IMG/VR virus record: IMGVR_UViG_3300036829_000026
Span: 1-29,578 of that record
From: a virus
DNA length: 29,578 nt
Direction: 5' to 3' (one strand)
Shown: piece by piece, positions 13,475 through 22,348 of the stretch
Layout of the letters: every line of letters begins with the position of its first letter
Numbering within the stretch: position 1 is the first letter of the stretch
Notes under the pieces: model-generated
The model's database searches: none
What the model saw: the letters and a program-made list of their open reading frames with translations, nothing else
Told to the model about the DNA's origin: nothing
Made by a program: the position numbers and the translations under genes

Positions 13475-13743
13475 TCGCGCTGACCGCGAGCCCCTCCGGC
13501 GGCGAGTTCGAGATCCTCAACGCGCTGCTGGCAGCGCACGCGATCACCGGCTACGACAAGTCGCCGGCGCGGATCAAACGCCATCTCCCCAAGCGGACGT
13601 CCGTTGCGGAGGTCACGACCGTGCTGCAGGCGCAGTCGGCGACCTACGTGCACGCAAGCGGCGGCAACTACAGCCTGACGACGGCGGGGCTGGCGCGCGC
13701 CCGCGCCAACTTCCCGCGCCGCTCGCCGGTTTACATCACATAG
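13471..13743 (+). CDS. Small winged-helix-like protein in the tail operon
   Basis: This encodes 90 residues from GTG 13471, overlapping the tail tube stop codon (GTGA). The pattern EILNALLAAHAITGYDKSPA, then TVLQAQSATYVHASGG and NYSLTTAGLARARANF resembles a small winged helix: helices, then a beta wing, with the Y-S/R-L-T-x-x-G-x-x-x-A closing motif common in such folds. It could bind DNA or serve as a protein interaction module. A gene of this kind between tail tube and chaperone is unusual. No ribosome binding site is clear, so translation probably depends on coupling to the tail tube gene. Confidence 0.6.
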   Translation: MIALTASPSGGEFEILNALLAAHAITGYDKSPARIKRHLPKRTSVAEVTTVLQAQSATYVHASGGNYSLTTAGLARARANFPRRSPVYIT

Positions 13744-13811
13744 CGCCTCGGCGCGCCCTCGGCTCGGCGCCCCGGTTCGGGGCAGGCAGAAGTACCACAG
13801 GCAAGGCGATC

Positions 13812-13836
13812 AGAAGCGGCCCGTGCGGCCGCTTCT
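13812..13836 (+). terminator. Hairpin between tail tube and chaperone genes
   Basis: AGAAGCGGCC (13812-13821) pairs perfectly with GGCCGCTTCT (13827-13836) around a 5-base loop, followed by TGTGTT. It lies 68 bases after the stop codon of the winged-helix-like gene. A leaky terminator here would reduce chaperone and tape measure expression relative to tail tube. An RNA-processing stem is an alternative. Confidence 0.55.
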
Positions 13837-13852
13837 TGTGTTGGAGGCCAGC

Positions 13853-14725
13853 ATGAGCATCACACCAGTCCTCAGCGACAAGCCCGAGATTCCAGTCCCG
13901 GCCAAGTCAGAGCCCGCGTCGCTGTACCGCTATTCGACGTGGGTGCATGTCGGTGTCGGCGCGGAGGGCTGCGCCGAGGTTGACGAGGCGCAGGGCGCCA
14001 ACGGGTGCGGTGACCGCGCCCACTTTCACGCCTGGTGCCGGCTGCAGAACCCGTTGCAGCAGGCGGAGATCCGGGAGCGGGCGCTGGCGGCGAAGGCCCG
14101 CAAGATCCGCCAGCTTCGCGACCCGGCGACGGACGGCTACGAGATTCTGCAGGAGGAGTTCGAATCGCGAGCACGCGAGGGCGACCGCGGTCGCACCGCG
14201 GCGATCGAGGAGCTTTTGGAGCTTGACTACTGGCGCGACTACTACCAGGCGATGCAGGACGTCCGTCAGCTCGACGATCCCAACTCCGACCAGGATGACG
14301 CCAAGCGGTTCGCGCGGATCGAGGATGACCAGGCGCGGCTTCTGCGGCTCGAGGGGATGCCCGACGGCGACCGGCCGTCCGACGAGTATGAGGAGCTCAA
14401 ACGCCACGTTGCCGCCTATCAGGACACGATCGACGACGAGCTCAAACGGATCAGCGACCCCAAGCGCGCGGCGCTGGAGGCGCTGGACACCGGCGGGCTG
14501 CTTGACCAGCTGCGCGACAAGCGGATCGACGCGGAATCCCAGCGCGAGTTTCAGCGCGTGTTCGAGATCCACCAGTGGCTGTCATGCGCCTACCGTCAGC
14601 CCGGCGGTGCGCCGGCGTTCGCGGACCTCGCGGCGCTCGAGCAGGCCGCCCCGGAGGTGATCGAGGGGCTCCAGGCGGTGTTTCTCGATCTCGGCCGCAC
14701 GGCCCAGGAGGCGCAGGGAAATTGA
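13853..14725 (+). CDS. Tail assembly chaperone, short form (gpG-like)
   Basis: This encodes 290 residues from ATG 13853, with GGAGG at 13843-13847 five bases upstream; an in-frame GTG 13823 inside the hairpin is rejected. The N-terminal part holds Cys/His residues (GAEGCAEVDEAQGANGCGDR followed by AHFHAWC), perhaps a metal site. The rest is helical and very rich in Glu, Asp and Arg (KARKIRQLRDPATDGYEILQ, DELKRISDPKRAALEALD). Its place between tail tube and tape measure and the slippery heptamer at its end identify it as the first chaperone reading frame, which in lambda is gpG. It should wrap the tape measure during assembly. At 290 residues it is longer than lambda gpG. Confidence 0.75.
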   Translation: MSITPVLSDKPEIPVPAKSEPASLYRYSTWVHVGVGAEGCAEVDEAQGANGCGDRAHFHAWCRLQNPLQQAEIRERALAAKARKIRQLRDPATDGYEILQEEFESRAREGDRGRTAAIEELLELDYWRDYYQAMQDVRQLDDPNSDQDDAKRFARIEDDQARLLRLEGMPDGDRPSDEYEELKRHVAAYQDTIDDELKRISDPKRAALEALDTGGLLDQLRDKRIDAESQREFQRVFEIHQWLSCAYRQPGGAPAFADLAALEQAAPEVIEGLQAVFLDLGRTAQEAQGN

Positions 14726-14767
14726 TCGCGGACGAGGCATGGGTGGACACGGTGCGCCTCGCCCGCG
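14716..14767 (+). promoter_or_regulatory. Programmed -1 frameshift signal (G GGA AAT plus stem-loop)
   Basis: The heptamer GGGAAAT (14716-14722) is in the X XXY YYZ phase relative to the upstream frame (CAG GGA AAT TGA). It differs from the lambda G/T site, G GGA AAG, in one base. A stem-loop follows after 4 bases: 14727-14738 pairs with 14756-14767 at 11 of 12 positions (one A-C mismatch), with a 17-base loop. Slipping moves ribosomes into the frame at 14722 and makes a 396-residue fusion. Confidence 0.8.
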
Positions 14768-15042
14768 AACTCGGTGACGTGTCCGGCCTACTTCCGACTG
14801 GAATCGCGACGTTACGCGAGATCCCGTATCCGCTGTTGGAGGCGATCAAGGCCGCGCTGATCTTCCTCAGCTTCGAGGAGCTGCCGTCCGAGGACGTGCC
14901 GTCACGGTCGATCTGGACCGACACCCAGGCGCTAAACGCGCACTTTGACCGTGTCCGCCGGCGACGCGACGCGCGCTCCGAGGGGCGTGACGTCGAGGAC
15001 GAGCAGCGCAACAGCGCCCTGGATCTGATGATCGTGGGCTGA
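14722..15042 (+). CDS. Tail assembly chaperone, -1 frame extension (gpT-like)
   Basis: This is the second chaperone frame, 106 codons, in the -1 frame relative to the preceding gene. It would be made as a C-terminal extension after frameshifting at 14716-14722, continuing as LIADEAWVDTVRLARELGDV. A TTG at 14722 overlapping the upstream stop, with AGGAGG at 14706-14711 ten bases before it, also permits independent initiation, so both routes are possible. The extension is helical and ends in a charged region (RRRRDARSEGRDVEDEQ). In lambda the gpGT fusion links the tape measure to the tail tube protein; the same role is inferred here. The tape measure gene starts one base after the stop. Confidence 0.75.
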   Translation: MIADEAWVDTVRLARELGDVSGLLPTGIATLREIPYPLLEAIKAALIFLSFEELPSEDVPSRSIWTDTQALNAHFDRVRRRRDARSEGRDVEDEQRNSALDLMIVG

Positions 15043-15043
15043 G

Positions 15044-18000
15044 ATGGCCGAGTTCATAGATCCCGCATCCCAGGCGCACCTCGACAAGATCGTCGCCGCG
15101 CTGGAGGGCAAGAAGGCCGAGCTCGACAGGATCCTCGCGCAGGCGAAGGAGTCGGTCGGGGAGCTCGGGACGGTGTCTCGCGAGGCGGCCGCGACCCAGC
15201 AGGCGCAGGCGCGGGAGCTGTCGGCCGCCGGACGGGGAGCGCGCGCCAAGAAGGCCGCTCCCGACGCGGAAGCGTTGCAGGCGCGGATCAGGCTGCAAGA
15301 GGAACTGAACGCGCTGATCCAGAAGGAAATCGAGCTGCGGGGCACGGCGGCCGGCGAGGTCAAGGCGGAGGCGGCCGCAGCGACCGCAGCGAACGCCGAC
15401 CTGGTCACGCAGCTGGAGGCGCTCAAGCGATCCGGTGTCGGGTTCCAGACGGCCGGGTCGATCCAACGAGTGCTCAACACGCTGCGTACCGGCGAGATCG
15501 GTGGTGCGCCGGGTGCTCTCGGGACGCCGCAGGCCGCGGCCGCGGCGGGCGCGACCGCGAAGCTCTCAGAGGAACAGCAGCGCCTGGTCGCCAGCGCGCA
15601 GGCCGGCGCCGCCGCCGAATCGCAGCTCGGCGCGGCGGCGCAGCGAAACGTGCTGTTGATGGCGCAGGCCAGCAACGAATACCAGCGCCACGGTGCGCTG
15701 ACGACCGAGTTCATCTCCGCGGCCGCGCGCGGGCAGGTGACGATGCGGGAGTTCGGCGAGCAGATCTCGCAGACGATCGGGAAGTTCGCCGGATGGACCG
15801 CCGCGGCGGCCGCCGTCTACGGCGCGCTCGGCGCGATCCAGGCGCTCGGTCGCGGCGCGGTCGACGCTAACTCCGGCGTGCAGTCGCTCACACGGTTCCT
15901 GCCGGACCTCGACCGCGCGCGCGCGGGCAGGCAGATTGGACAGACCGCGCAGCAGCTCAACGTGCCGGTCAAGGACGTCACCGAGGCCGCGAGCGCGTTC
16001 GCGCGCGTGTTCAAGAACCAGACCGACGTGTTCACCGCGACGAGGGTCGCGATCACCGCCACCAAGCTCGACAACATCAAGCTTGCGGACTCCTACCGCT
16101 ACCTGACCGCCATTACCCAGGAATACGGGCTGGCGGCGTCACAGCTCCCCGGCCTGTTTGACCAGATCGAGGCGGCGCAGGCGAAGGGCGGCGTGCGCCC
16201 CCAGGATCTTCTTCCCGCGCTCGCGCGCTCCCTCGCGGCGATCAGGAACGCCGGCGGTGACCTGAACCAGGCGCTCGCCCTCGAAGCGACCGCGATCCGG
16301 CGGACCGGCCAGACCGGCAATGTCGTCGGCACCGCGTTCTCGCGCGGCGCCTCGAACTTCTTCCGGCTCCCGGCCTCCCAGGCGACCTTCCAGCGGTACG
16401 GGATCGACGCTAATAAGGGCTACACCGACGCGCTGATCAACGCGATCACCAAGGTGTCGGCCGGAGGGTTCTCAGGCGCTCAGGTGCAGGAGATCTCTAA
16501 GGCGTTCTTCGGGCCGCTGCGAGGCGGCCTGCTCGCCGGCCTGCTTCGTTCGGCCGACTCGCTTAAGCAGTTCGGGATTTCTACCGCCCCGCAGAACGCC
16601 GCCGGCCAGGCACAGAAGGAGCTCAACGACCTGCTCAAGCAGGCCAACGAGCAGATCAAGCAGATCGGCACCAACATGCAGGCGCTCGGCGCCGCGCTCG
16701 GGCAGTCCGGGCTACTCGGGCCGCTGGGGCTGTTCGTCAAGCTGCTCAACACCGGGCTGGACACCACGACGAACATGGTGCGCGCATGGAACGAGCTGCC
16801 CGGGATCGTCAAGGCCGTCGCGGGCTACGCCGCTACGGCGTTCGCGGTCCGCGCGGTCACCCAGCGCGCCGGGCTGACGAGCGCAATCCCGTTCCTCGGA
16901 CGCAGCCCAGCGGCCACGCAACGGCAGGCGTTGACGAAGGGGCTGGAGGACGAGCAAGCGTTCTACCAGGAGCAGTACGCCGCAACGGCGCGCAGCGCGG
17001 CGACGGCAACGCTCTCCACGATCGCCGCGGAACGCACCCGTAACGCAGCGGTCGCCGGCGGCACCCAGCAGCAGATCGCCATCGAGGAGCGCAAGTATCA
17101 GGCGGCGCTCCTTCGCCAGCGTGACCTCGAGGCTGAACGCGACGTGCTCGCCGAGCAGACGCTCGGGCTGCAGGAGCGGATCAACGCGGTAACGAAGGAT
17201 CTCAATCGCGGGTTGACGGCACAGCAGGCGGCCACCGCGGCGGGGATCGACTACCGGCTGGCTACGCTCGAGCGGGGGCGGGTGGTCACCGACGCCGTCG
17301 TCCCGGTTCCCCGAGCGCCGGCCAGCGGCGGCATCGGGGTGATCGGCGCGCCGGTCAGACCCGGAGCACGCGGCGGCGCGGGCGGAGCGGTCGGCGCGGC
17401 GACCGCGGGCGGGGTGCTGCTGCCGGCAGGCGGACAGGCCGCCCGTGAGTTCGAGGACGCTGCGCGGGCCGAAGCCGAGCGGGCCGCAGCTATCCAGCAG
17501 GCCGGCGAGCAGCAGACCAGGTTCACCAAGGCGATGGGCGACGCCGGCACGAAGGTCCGTAGTATCGCGACGTCGATCCCGGGCGCGACCGCGACGATCG
17601 GTGCCGCCGCAACCGCGTTCGGGGTGGCGCGCGAAGGCACCAAAGGACTCGTCGCCAAGCTCGGCGGTTGGGGCGGGACGCTGCTCACATTCGCGCTCGT
17701 TGCCGGCCAGATCGACAGCGCCAGCCACGATTTCAATGAGGCCAACCAGCAGGTCCAACGGTCGCTTGACGCCAGCGCCGACAGCTTCGGCCAGGCACGC
17801 CAGCAGGCCGCCAACACGCGACAGTCGATCAAGAGGCTGACCGACAAGGAGTCCGAAGGTCTGCTCGCCGGCGTTCCGCTTCTCGGCGGCATTGCACGCG
17901 CGGCGTCGGACCTGCCGGGGCTTCACCAGCTCAATCAGCTGACCGGCACCTACGACGCCTCCAACCTCGCCAAGCAGCGCAACGAAACGCTGAAGGCTTA

Positions 18001-20245
18001 CGACCAGGCCGGCGAGCAGTCGGTCAAGGAGGTCGAGTCAGGCTGGTCCCAGCTTGAGCAGACGACCCAGGGGCGCCGCGAAATGTACGCCCGCCTGGAC
18101 GCCGCCAGGGCGAAGATGAAGGCGTTCTTTGGCAGCAGCAAGGAGGGGCAGCAGGCGTACCACACCTTCGCCGTCGAGCTTCAGAACTTCTACAACCGCT
18201 TCCAGGCCGCCGGGAATGTCCTGCCGATCGACCCCAACGACATTTTCCGGCAATTCGAGACGCAGAATCTCGCGACGACCGCCACGCAGTTGCAGGGGCT
18301 CGCTGCTCGCACCAAGACCTACGGAACCTCTCGCGGGCAGATCGGCCAGCTCGCCGCGGGCTACCAGTACGTCGCCCAGGCGTACGCCGGCCGCACCGAC
18401 GCGGACTCGCTGCAGAAGATCGAGGGCGCGCGACAGGATTTCCTGACGACCGTCCAGGACGGCGTTCAGCGGGATCTCGACGCCGCCAAGAGCGCCAGGA
18501 CACCGCAGGCCGCGAGCGCACGCACCGCCGACGCGCGAGCGCTGATCGGCGCCGCGAAAGCGGATCTCGTCACGGGCGAGGCCCAGCTCAAAAGGCGCGT
18601 CGACGAGGCGGCGGCGTCGTGGCTGGCGGCGGTCGCCGCGTCGGGCGCGCTCAGCAAGCAGGCCCGGGACGCGTTCGAGCGGTTCTTTAACCTCAAGAGC
18701 CAGCTCGCGGCGGTCAAGAAGTCCGACGCGCTGACAAAGCAGCAGCTCGACCAGCTCGGCCAGAGCACGCTCGACAGCGACCTGGCGAAGATCGACACGC
18801 AGACGGCGCTGCGGACCTCCCGGGTCCAGGGGATCACGCCCGAGGCTGACATCGCCCGCAAGCAGTCCGATCTTGCGGGACTGCGCCAGAAGCTCGCGAA
18901 AGCCAAGGCCGAGGGCGCCAGCTGGCAGACGATCGCGGGACTGCAAACGCAGCTCAACAACGGCGTCCGCGATCTCCTCCAGACCCAGGATCAGTCCGCC
19001 GAGGCGCTCCTGCAATCCCAGAGCGCGCTTGCGACGTCGCGGATCACCGGCAGCGGGCCCGAGGTCGACGCCGCGCGGGCACAGAAGACGCTGCAGGGGC
19101 TCCGCGGCGTGCTCGCGCTGCACCAAAGGCAGGGCGCTAGCCAGGCGACGCTCAACAACGACCAGGCCGCGATCAACAATCAGGTCAACTCGATCAATCA
19201 GACCAACCAGCAGAACGCCGTGAGCCTGCTCGAGGCGCAGAACCAGCTCGCGACGTCGCAGATCGGCGGTATCAGCCCGGAGGCGAACATCGCGCGAGCG
19301 CAGTCGGTACTTACCGGCCTGCGCAGGGTAGCGGCCCTGCACCAAGCCCAAGGCGCCGGCCAGACGCAGGCGATCGTCGACCAGGCCGCGATCAACAACC
19401 AGCTGCAGACGATCGCGGGTGACGCTGCCTCCAACGCCCGCGCGATCACTCAGGCGCAAGGCGACCTCGCGAAATCGCAGATCATCGGCATCAGCCCCGC
19501 CGCGACGATCGCGCGGCTGCGCGAGGACGTCAAGGACGCCGCTCGCGTCCTCGCGGTCGACAGGGCCAACGCCGCCGGTCAGGCCGCCCTGATGACAGAC
19601 CAGGCCGACTACAACAACAAGCTCGAGGCGCTCAACGAGGGGATCAGGTCCAACAACGAGCAGCGCGCCCAGGCGCTATTCACCCTCCAAGAGTCACAAA
19701 CGCAGGATCCGGTCAAGCGCGCCCGGATCGAACTGGCCGCCGCCAGGCAGGCGGCCGCCGACGCGCTGCGCGACTCCGGCAAGAACAGCGCGCAGTACCG
19801 GACCGCCCAGGCGACCGTCAACGACAGACGCCAAGCGCTCAAGGATCAGATCATCACGGGCAAAGAGAACGACGTCCAGTTCCATCTCGAGATGGGACAG
19901 ATCTCGGTGCAGACCGCGATCGACGAGTACCGCGCGCTGCTGAAAATGCACAACCTCACCAAGGCCAAGCGCCGGGAGATCCTCCAGCAGATCCACCAGT
20001 GGGAGACGCAGGGCTCCTCGGACTTCGGGGCGCTGAACCTCGGTTCGATCCGGCTCCCGACCCCGTATGAGATCCGCGCCGGGCTGCTCGCCGCCCAGAA
20101 GGGCCGCAACGAGGTCGCACCGCAAACCAACCATTTCAACGTGACCGTCAACAGCGAGGCGGGCGCGCACGCGTTCTGGGTAGGCGCCGACCGTCACATC
20201 AACGGCACCGGCAAGTCGGTGCAGCGCGCTCAGGGGGTCCGCTAG
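15044..20245 (+). CDS. Tape measure protein
   Basis: This encodes 1733 residues, the longest gene in the window. It sets tail length and is ejected ahead of the DNA. N-terminal residues 1-120 are coiled coil. Hydrophobic, Ala/Gly-rich segments lie near residues 247-272 (FAGWTAAAAAVYGALGAIQA) and 875-890 (GWGGTLLTFALVAGQI), typical of tape measures that insert in the host membrane. Residues 1253-1544 are four tandem 73-residue repeats. The C-terminus (NHFNVTVNSEAGAHAFWVGA) is beta-like and may contact the tail tip. At the usual value of about 0.15 nm per residue the tail would be near 260 nm. No peptidase or lysozyme motif was noticed. Confidence 0.93.
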   Translation: MAEFIDPASQAHLDKIVAALEGKKAELDRILAQAKESVGELGTVSREAAATQQAQARELSAAGRGARAKKAAPDAEALQARIRLQEELNALIQKEIELRGTAAGEVKAEAAAATAANADLVTQLEALKRSGVGFQTAGSIQRVLNTLRTGEIGGAPGALGTPQAAAAAGATAKLSEEQQRLVASAQAGAAAESQLGAAAQRNVLLMAQASNEYQRHGALTTEFISAAARGQVTMREFGEQISQTIGKFAGWTAAAAAVYGALGAIQALGRGAVDANSGVQSLTRFLPDLDRARAGRQIGQTAQQLNVPVKDVTEAASAFARVFKNQTDVFTATRVAITATKLDNIKLADSYRYLTAITQEYGLAASQLPGLFDQIEAAQAKGGVRPQDLLPALARSLAAIRNAGGDLNQALALEATAIRRTGQTGNVVGTAFSRGASNFFRLPASQATFQRYGIDANKGYTDALINAITKVSAGGFSGAQVQEISKAFFGPLRGGLLAGLLRSADSLKQFGISTAPQNAAGQAQKELNDLLKQANEQIKQIGTNMQALGAALGQSGLLGPLGLFVKLLNTGLDTTTNMVRAWNELPGIVKAVAGYAATAFAVRAVTQRAGLTSAIPFLGRSPAATQRQALTKGLEDEQAFYQEQYAATARSAATATLSTIAAERTRNAAVAGGTQQQIAIEERKYQAALLRQRDLEAERDVLAEQTLGLQERINAVTKDLNRGLTAQQAATAAGIDYRLATLERGRVVTDAVVPVPRAPASGGIGVIGAPVRPGARGGAGGAVGAATAGGVLLPAGGQAAREFEDAARAEAERAAAIQQAGEQQTRFTKAMGDAGTKVRSIATSIPGATATIGAAATAFGVAREGTKGLVAKLGGWGGTLLTFALVAGQIDSASHDFNEANQQVQRSLDASADSFGQARQQAANTRQSIKRLTDKESEGLLAGVPLLGGIARAASDLPGLHQLNQLTGTYDASNLAKQRNETLKAYDQAGEQSVKEVESGWSQLEQTTQGRREMYARLDAARAKMKAFFGSSKEGQQAYHTFAVELQNFYNRFQAAGNVLPIDPNDIFRQFETQNLATTATQLQGLAARTKTYGTSRGQIGQLAAGYQYVAQAYAGRTDADSLQKIEGARQDFLTTVQDGVQRDLDAAKSARTPQAASARTADARALIGAAKADLVTGEAQLKRRVDEAAASWLAAVAASGALSKQARDAFERFFNLKSQLAAVKKSDALTKQQLDQLGQSTLDSDLAKIDTQTALRTSRVQGITPEADIARKQSDLAGLRQKLAKAKAEGASWQTIAGLQTQLNNGVRDLLQTQDQSAEALLQSQSALATSRITGSGPEVDAARAQKTLQGLRGVLALHQRQGASQATLNNDQAAINNQVNSINQTNQQNAVSLLEAQNQLATSQIGGISPEANIARAQSVLTGLRRVAALHQAQGAGQTQAIVDQAAINNQLQTIAGDAASNARAITQAQGDLAKSQIIGISPAATIARLREDVKDAARVLAVDRANAAGQAALMTDQADYNNKLEALNEGIRSNNEQRAQALFTLQESQTQDPVKRARIELAAARQAAADALRDSGKNSAQYRTAQATVNDRRQALKDQIITGKENDVQFHLEMGQISVQTAIDEYRALLKMHNLTKAKRREILQQIHQWETQGSSDFGALNLGSIRLPTPYEIRAGLLAAQKGRNEVAPQTNHFNVTVNSEAGAHAFWVGADRHINGTGKSVQRAQGVR
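18800..19675 (+). repeat. Four tandem 219-base repeats in the tape measure gene
   Basis: Units start at 18800, 19019, 19238 and 19457, each exactly 219 bases (73 codons). Each begins with a Q-x-x-L-A/R-x-S-x-I/V-x-G-I/S-x-P-E/A-A/V segment and continues with an A-R-x-Q-x-x-L-x-G-L-R helix and an Asn/Gln-rich coil. The DNA has diverged. A fifth, weaker unit follows at about 19688. Confidence 0.82.
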
Positions 20246-20668
20246 ATGCCGATGAGCGCCCCCGCCGGCCGCAACGCCTTCGGTGACCCCGCCACCGGCG
20301 AGGTTGTGCTGTGGACCTGGAACCACAAGGAGGAGCAGACCGCCGTGCGCCAACGGCACATCGACAATCAGCAACCCACCATCGGACGGTTTCGCACCGT
20401 CCGCGCGATCCGCACCCAGGGCGCGTCTGACGCGGTCGTCTACAGGCTCGCTGGCATGTGCCCCACCCTCGCGCAACACCAGCTCTTTCTCCGCTTCCAG
20501 CAGCTGTCGCTCGCCCAGACGATCTACTTCTTCCACGCCGCCGGCGACAGGTTCGAGTGCGAGCTCTCGGACTACGAGCCGCAACGGCAGTACTTCATGA
20601 AGGGCGCCCGGGGCGAAAACTACCTGTGGGCGTACATCCTCCAACTCGACGTCATCAAGGAGCTCTGA
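20246..20668 (+). CDS. Minor tail protein (distal tail domain)
   Basis: This encodes 140 residues and starts directly after the tape measure stop, with a G-run at 20233-20237 eight bases upstream; ATG 20252 is a second option. The sequence has RTQGASDAVVYRLAGMCPTL, then a helix, then TIYFFHAAGDRFECELSDYE and a closing strand (LWAYILQLDVI). This order resembles small phage distal-tail proteins that form a ring under the tail tube. The same pattern appears at the C-terminus of the protein encoded at 23621-24712, suggesting a shared domain. Role is inferred from position right after the tape measure gene. Confidence 0.6.
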   Translation: MPMSAPAGRNAFGDPATGEVVLWTWNHKEEQTAVRQRHIDNQQPTIGRFRTVRAIRTQGASDAVVYRLAGMCPTLAQHQLFLRFQQLSLAQTIYFFHAAGDRFECELSDYEPQRQYFMKGARGENYLWAYILQLDVIKEL

Positions 20669-20674
20669 TCCGCT

Positions 20675-21079
20675 TTGGCAAACGCGCTATATGACGGTGG
20701 CCGCGAGGGGATCCTCGACGGCTCGATCAACGTATCCAGCGGCACCATCAAGGCGCTGCTCGCAACGAGCGGCTACACCCCCAACACGGCGACGCATCGC
20801 AACGTGTCCGACGTCGGCTCGGGCAACATCGTGGTCCGCTCGAGCTCGTTCACGTCAAAGACGGAAACCGCCGGCGTGTTCAACGCCGCCAACGTCACGT
20901 TCACTGCGGTCACCGGCAGCACGGCCGGCTACATCGTCATCTACCAGGACTCCGGGACCGACTCGACGTCGCGGCTGGTCGCGATCATCGACACCGCCAC
21001 CGGCCTCCCCGTCACACCGAACGGCGGTGACATTTCGATCACCTGGGACACCGGGGCCAACAAGATATTCAAGCTATGA
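20675..21079 (+). CDS. Tail-module protein with MANALYDGGR-type N-terminus
   Basis: This encodes 134 residues from TTG 20675; AAGGAG at 20657-20662 lies 12 bases upstream, which is long. The start MANALYDGGREGILDG, the phrase TKALLATSGYTPN-like (here IKALLATSGYTPNTATH), and the end NGGDISITWDTGANKIFKL belong to a conserved small protein I recall from tail regions of many tailed phages. The family is predicted all-beta and is likely a structural tail or fibre-associated protein, but its role has not been worked out to my knowledge. The codons CTA TAT just after the start are unusual for this genome. Confidence 0.72.
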   Translation: MANALYDGGREGILDGSINVSSGTIKALLATSGYTPNTATHRNVSDVGSGNIVVRSSSFTSKTETAGVFNAANVTFTAVTGSTAGYIVIYQDSGTDSTSRLVAIIDTATGLPVTPNGGDISITWDTGANKIFKL

Positions 21080-21099
21080 CGGAAGGCGGGAGATAGGCG

Positions 21100-22344
21100 A
21101 TGGCGCGCCTGCGTTACAACAATGCGCTGGGCACGCTCGGCGCGTCGCTCGGCTCGAACGTGGGCGACACCACGATCACGTTCGCGTCGGCTCCCGCGTT
21201 CGCGACGATCACCGGCAGCGACTACATCCCGCTTGTGCTGGACCCTCCCTCCGGGTCGTCGCCCAACGCCAGCTTCGAGATCGTCTACCTGACCGCCTAC
21301 ACAGCAGGTCAGACCACCGGGACGATCACGCGCGGGCAGGAGGGCACCTCCAGGGTGGCGCACTCCAACGGGGCGGTGTGGCTGTGCGCGTCGACCGCGA
21401 CGAGCGAGGCGGCGGTCGATGTAAAGACGTTCACCTCGACCTCCTCGACCAACTGGATCAAGCCCGCCGGGTGCACGATGGTCGAAGTGGTGCTGTACGG
21501 CGCTGGCGGCGGCGCTGGCGGCGGCTATAACCAGCCCGGTACCGGCGGCGGGTCCGGAGCAGGAGGTGGTGGCGGCGCGTGCACTCGTCAGAGGTTCCGC
21601 GCTTCCGATCTTCCGGGCACCGTCGCTGTCATTTGCGGCACGGGTGGCACTGGCGGCGGTCCAGCCGTGTCCAATGCTTCCACTGGAACTACAGGTGGTG
21701 CGTCTACGTTCGGCAGTTACGCCGCTGCGGGTGGGGGCGGTGGCGGGCAGGGCGGATCTAACAGCGGCAGTCCTACCGGCGGCAGCGGCGGAGGGCAGAA
21801 CGCAAATGGCACGATCAGCGCTGGCACCGCCATCGCGGGCGGCGGCAACCCCATCGGCACCGCGAAGGACGGCATCGGCGGCGCTGGCGGCGGTGCCTCC
21901 CCTGGCGGCAATGGCAACAATGCCGAGTACGGTGGCGGCGGTGGCGGCGGAGCACCGTCCAGCGGATCGCCCGGCGGCAACAGCATTTACGGCGGTGGCG
22001 GCGGTGGCGGCGCGGGTGGCTTCAGCGGTGCTGGTACAGCTCAGGCCGGAGCCGCAGGAGGAGCGACCGGCAACCAGATCGCCTTCGCTGGAGTGGGCGG
22101 TGTCGCCGGGACGGCAGGCGTAGGCGTGACCGGTACGGCAGGCGGGAACGGCACCGATGGCACTAGCCTGTACGGCGGCTCGGGCGGCGGCGGCGCGGGA
22201 GCACACAGCACGAGCGGCGGTTCCAACGGCGGCGCGGGCGGCGCGGGCGGTGGCGGCGGCGGAGGCGGCGGGGCATCAAGCGGCGGTACTGCCGGAACCG
22301 GCGGCAAGGGCGGCGACGGCCGCGTGTACGTGTACGCCTGGTGA
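21100..22344 (+). CDS. Glycine-rich tail fibre/adhesin, paralog 1
   Basis: This encodes 414 residues from ATG 21100, with GGGAG at 21084-21088 upstream. The N-terminal 110 residues form a conserved beta module (LGSNVGDTTITF, then IVYLTAY and TRGQEGTSRVAHSNGA) used as a tail-attachment module in many phage fibres. Next comes a short link (WIKPAGCTMVEVVLYGAGGG) and then about 265 residues of Gly-rich sequence, with Gly runs divided by short Ser/Thr/Ala/Asn segments, ending in GGKGGDGRVYVYAW. The Gly-rich layout recalls polyglycine type II sandwich adhesins such as gp38 of Salmonella phage S16, which bind receptors. It is nearly matched by the gene that follows. Receptor binding is inference. 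Confidence 0.78.
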   Translation: MARLRYNNALGTLGASLGSNVGDTTITFASAPAFATITGSDYIPLVLDPPSGSSPNASFEIVYLTAYTAGQTTGTITRGQEGTSRVAHSNGAVWLCASTATSEAAVDVKTFTSTSSTNWIKPAGCTMVEVVLYGAGGGAGGGYNQPGTGGGSGAGGGGGACTRQRFRASDLPGTVAVICGTGGTGGGPAVSNASTGTTGGASTFGSYAAAGGGGGGQGGSNSGSPTGGSGGGQNANGTISAGTAIAGGGNPIGTAKDGIGGAGGGASPGGNGNNAEYGGGGGGGAPSSGSPGGNSIYGGGGGGGAGGFSGAGTAQAGAAGGATGNQIAFAGVGGVAGTAGVGVTGTAGGNGTDGTSLYGGSGGGGAGAHSTSGGSNGGAGGAGGGGGGGGGASSGGTAGTGGKGGDGRVYVYAW

Positions 22345-22348
22345 GGCC

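Noticed and set aside
14706-14711. AGGAGG as a dnaX-type stimulator of -1 frameshifting
   Set aside because: It is only 4 bases from the heptamer, whereas the dnaX element is about 10 bases away; it fits better as a ribosome binding site for TTG 14722 or as incidental.
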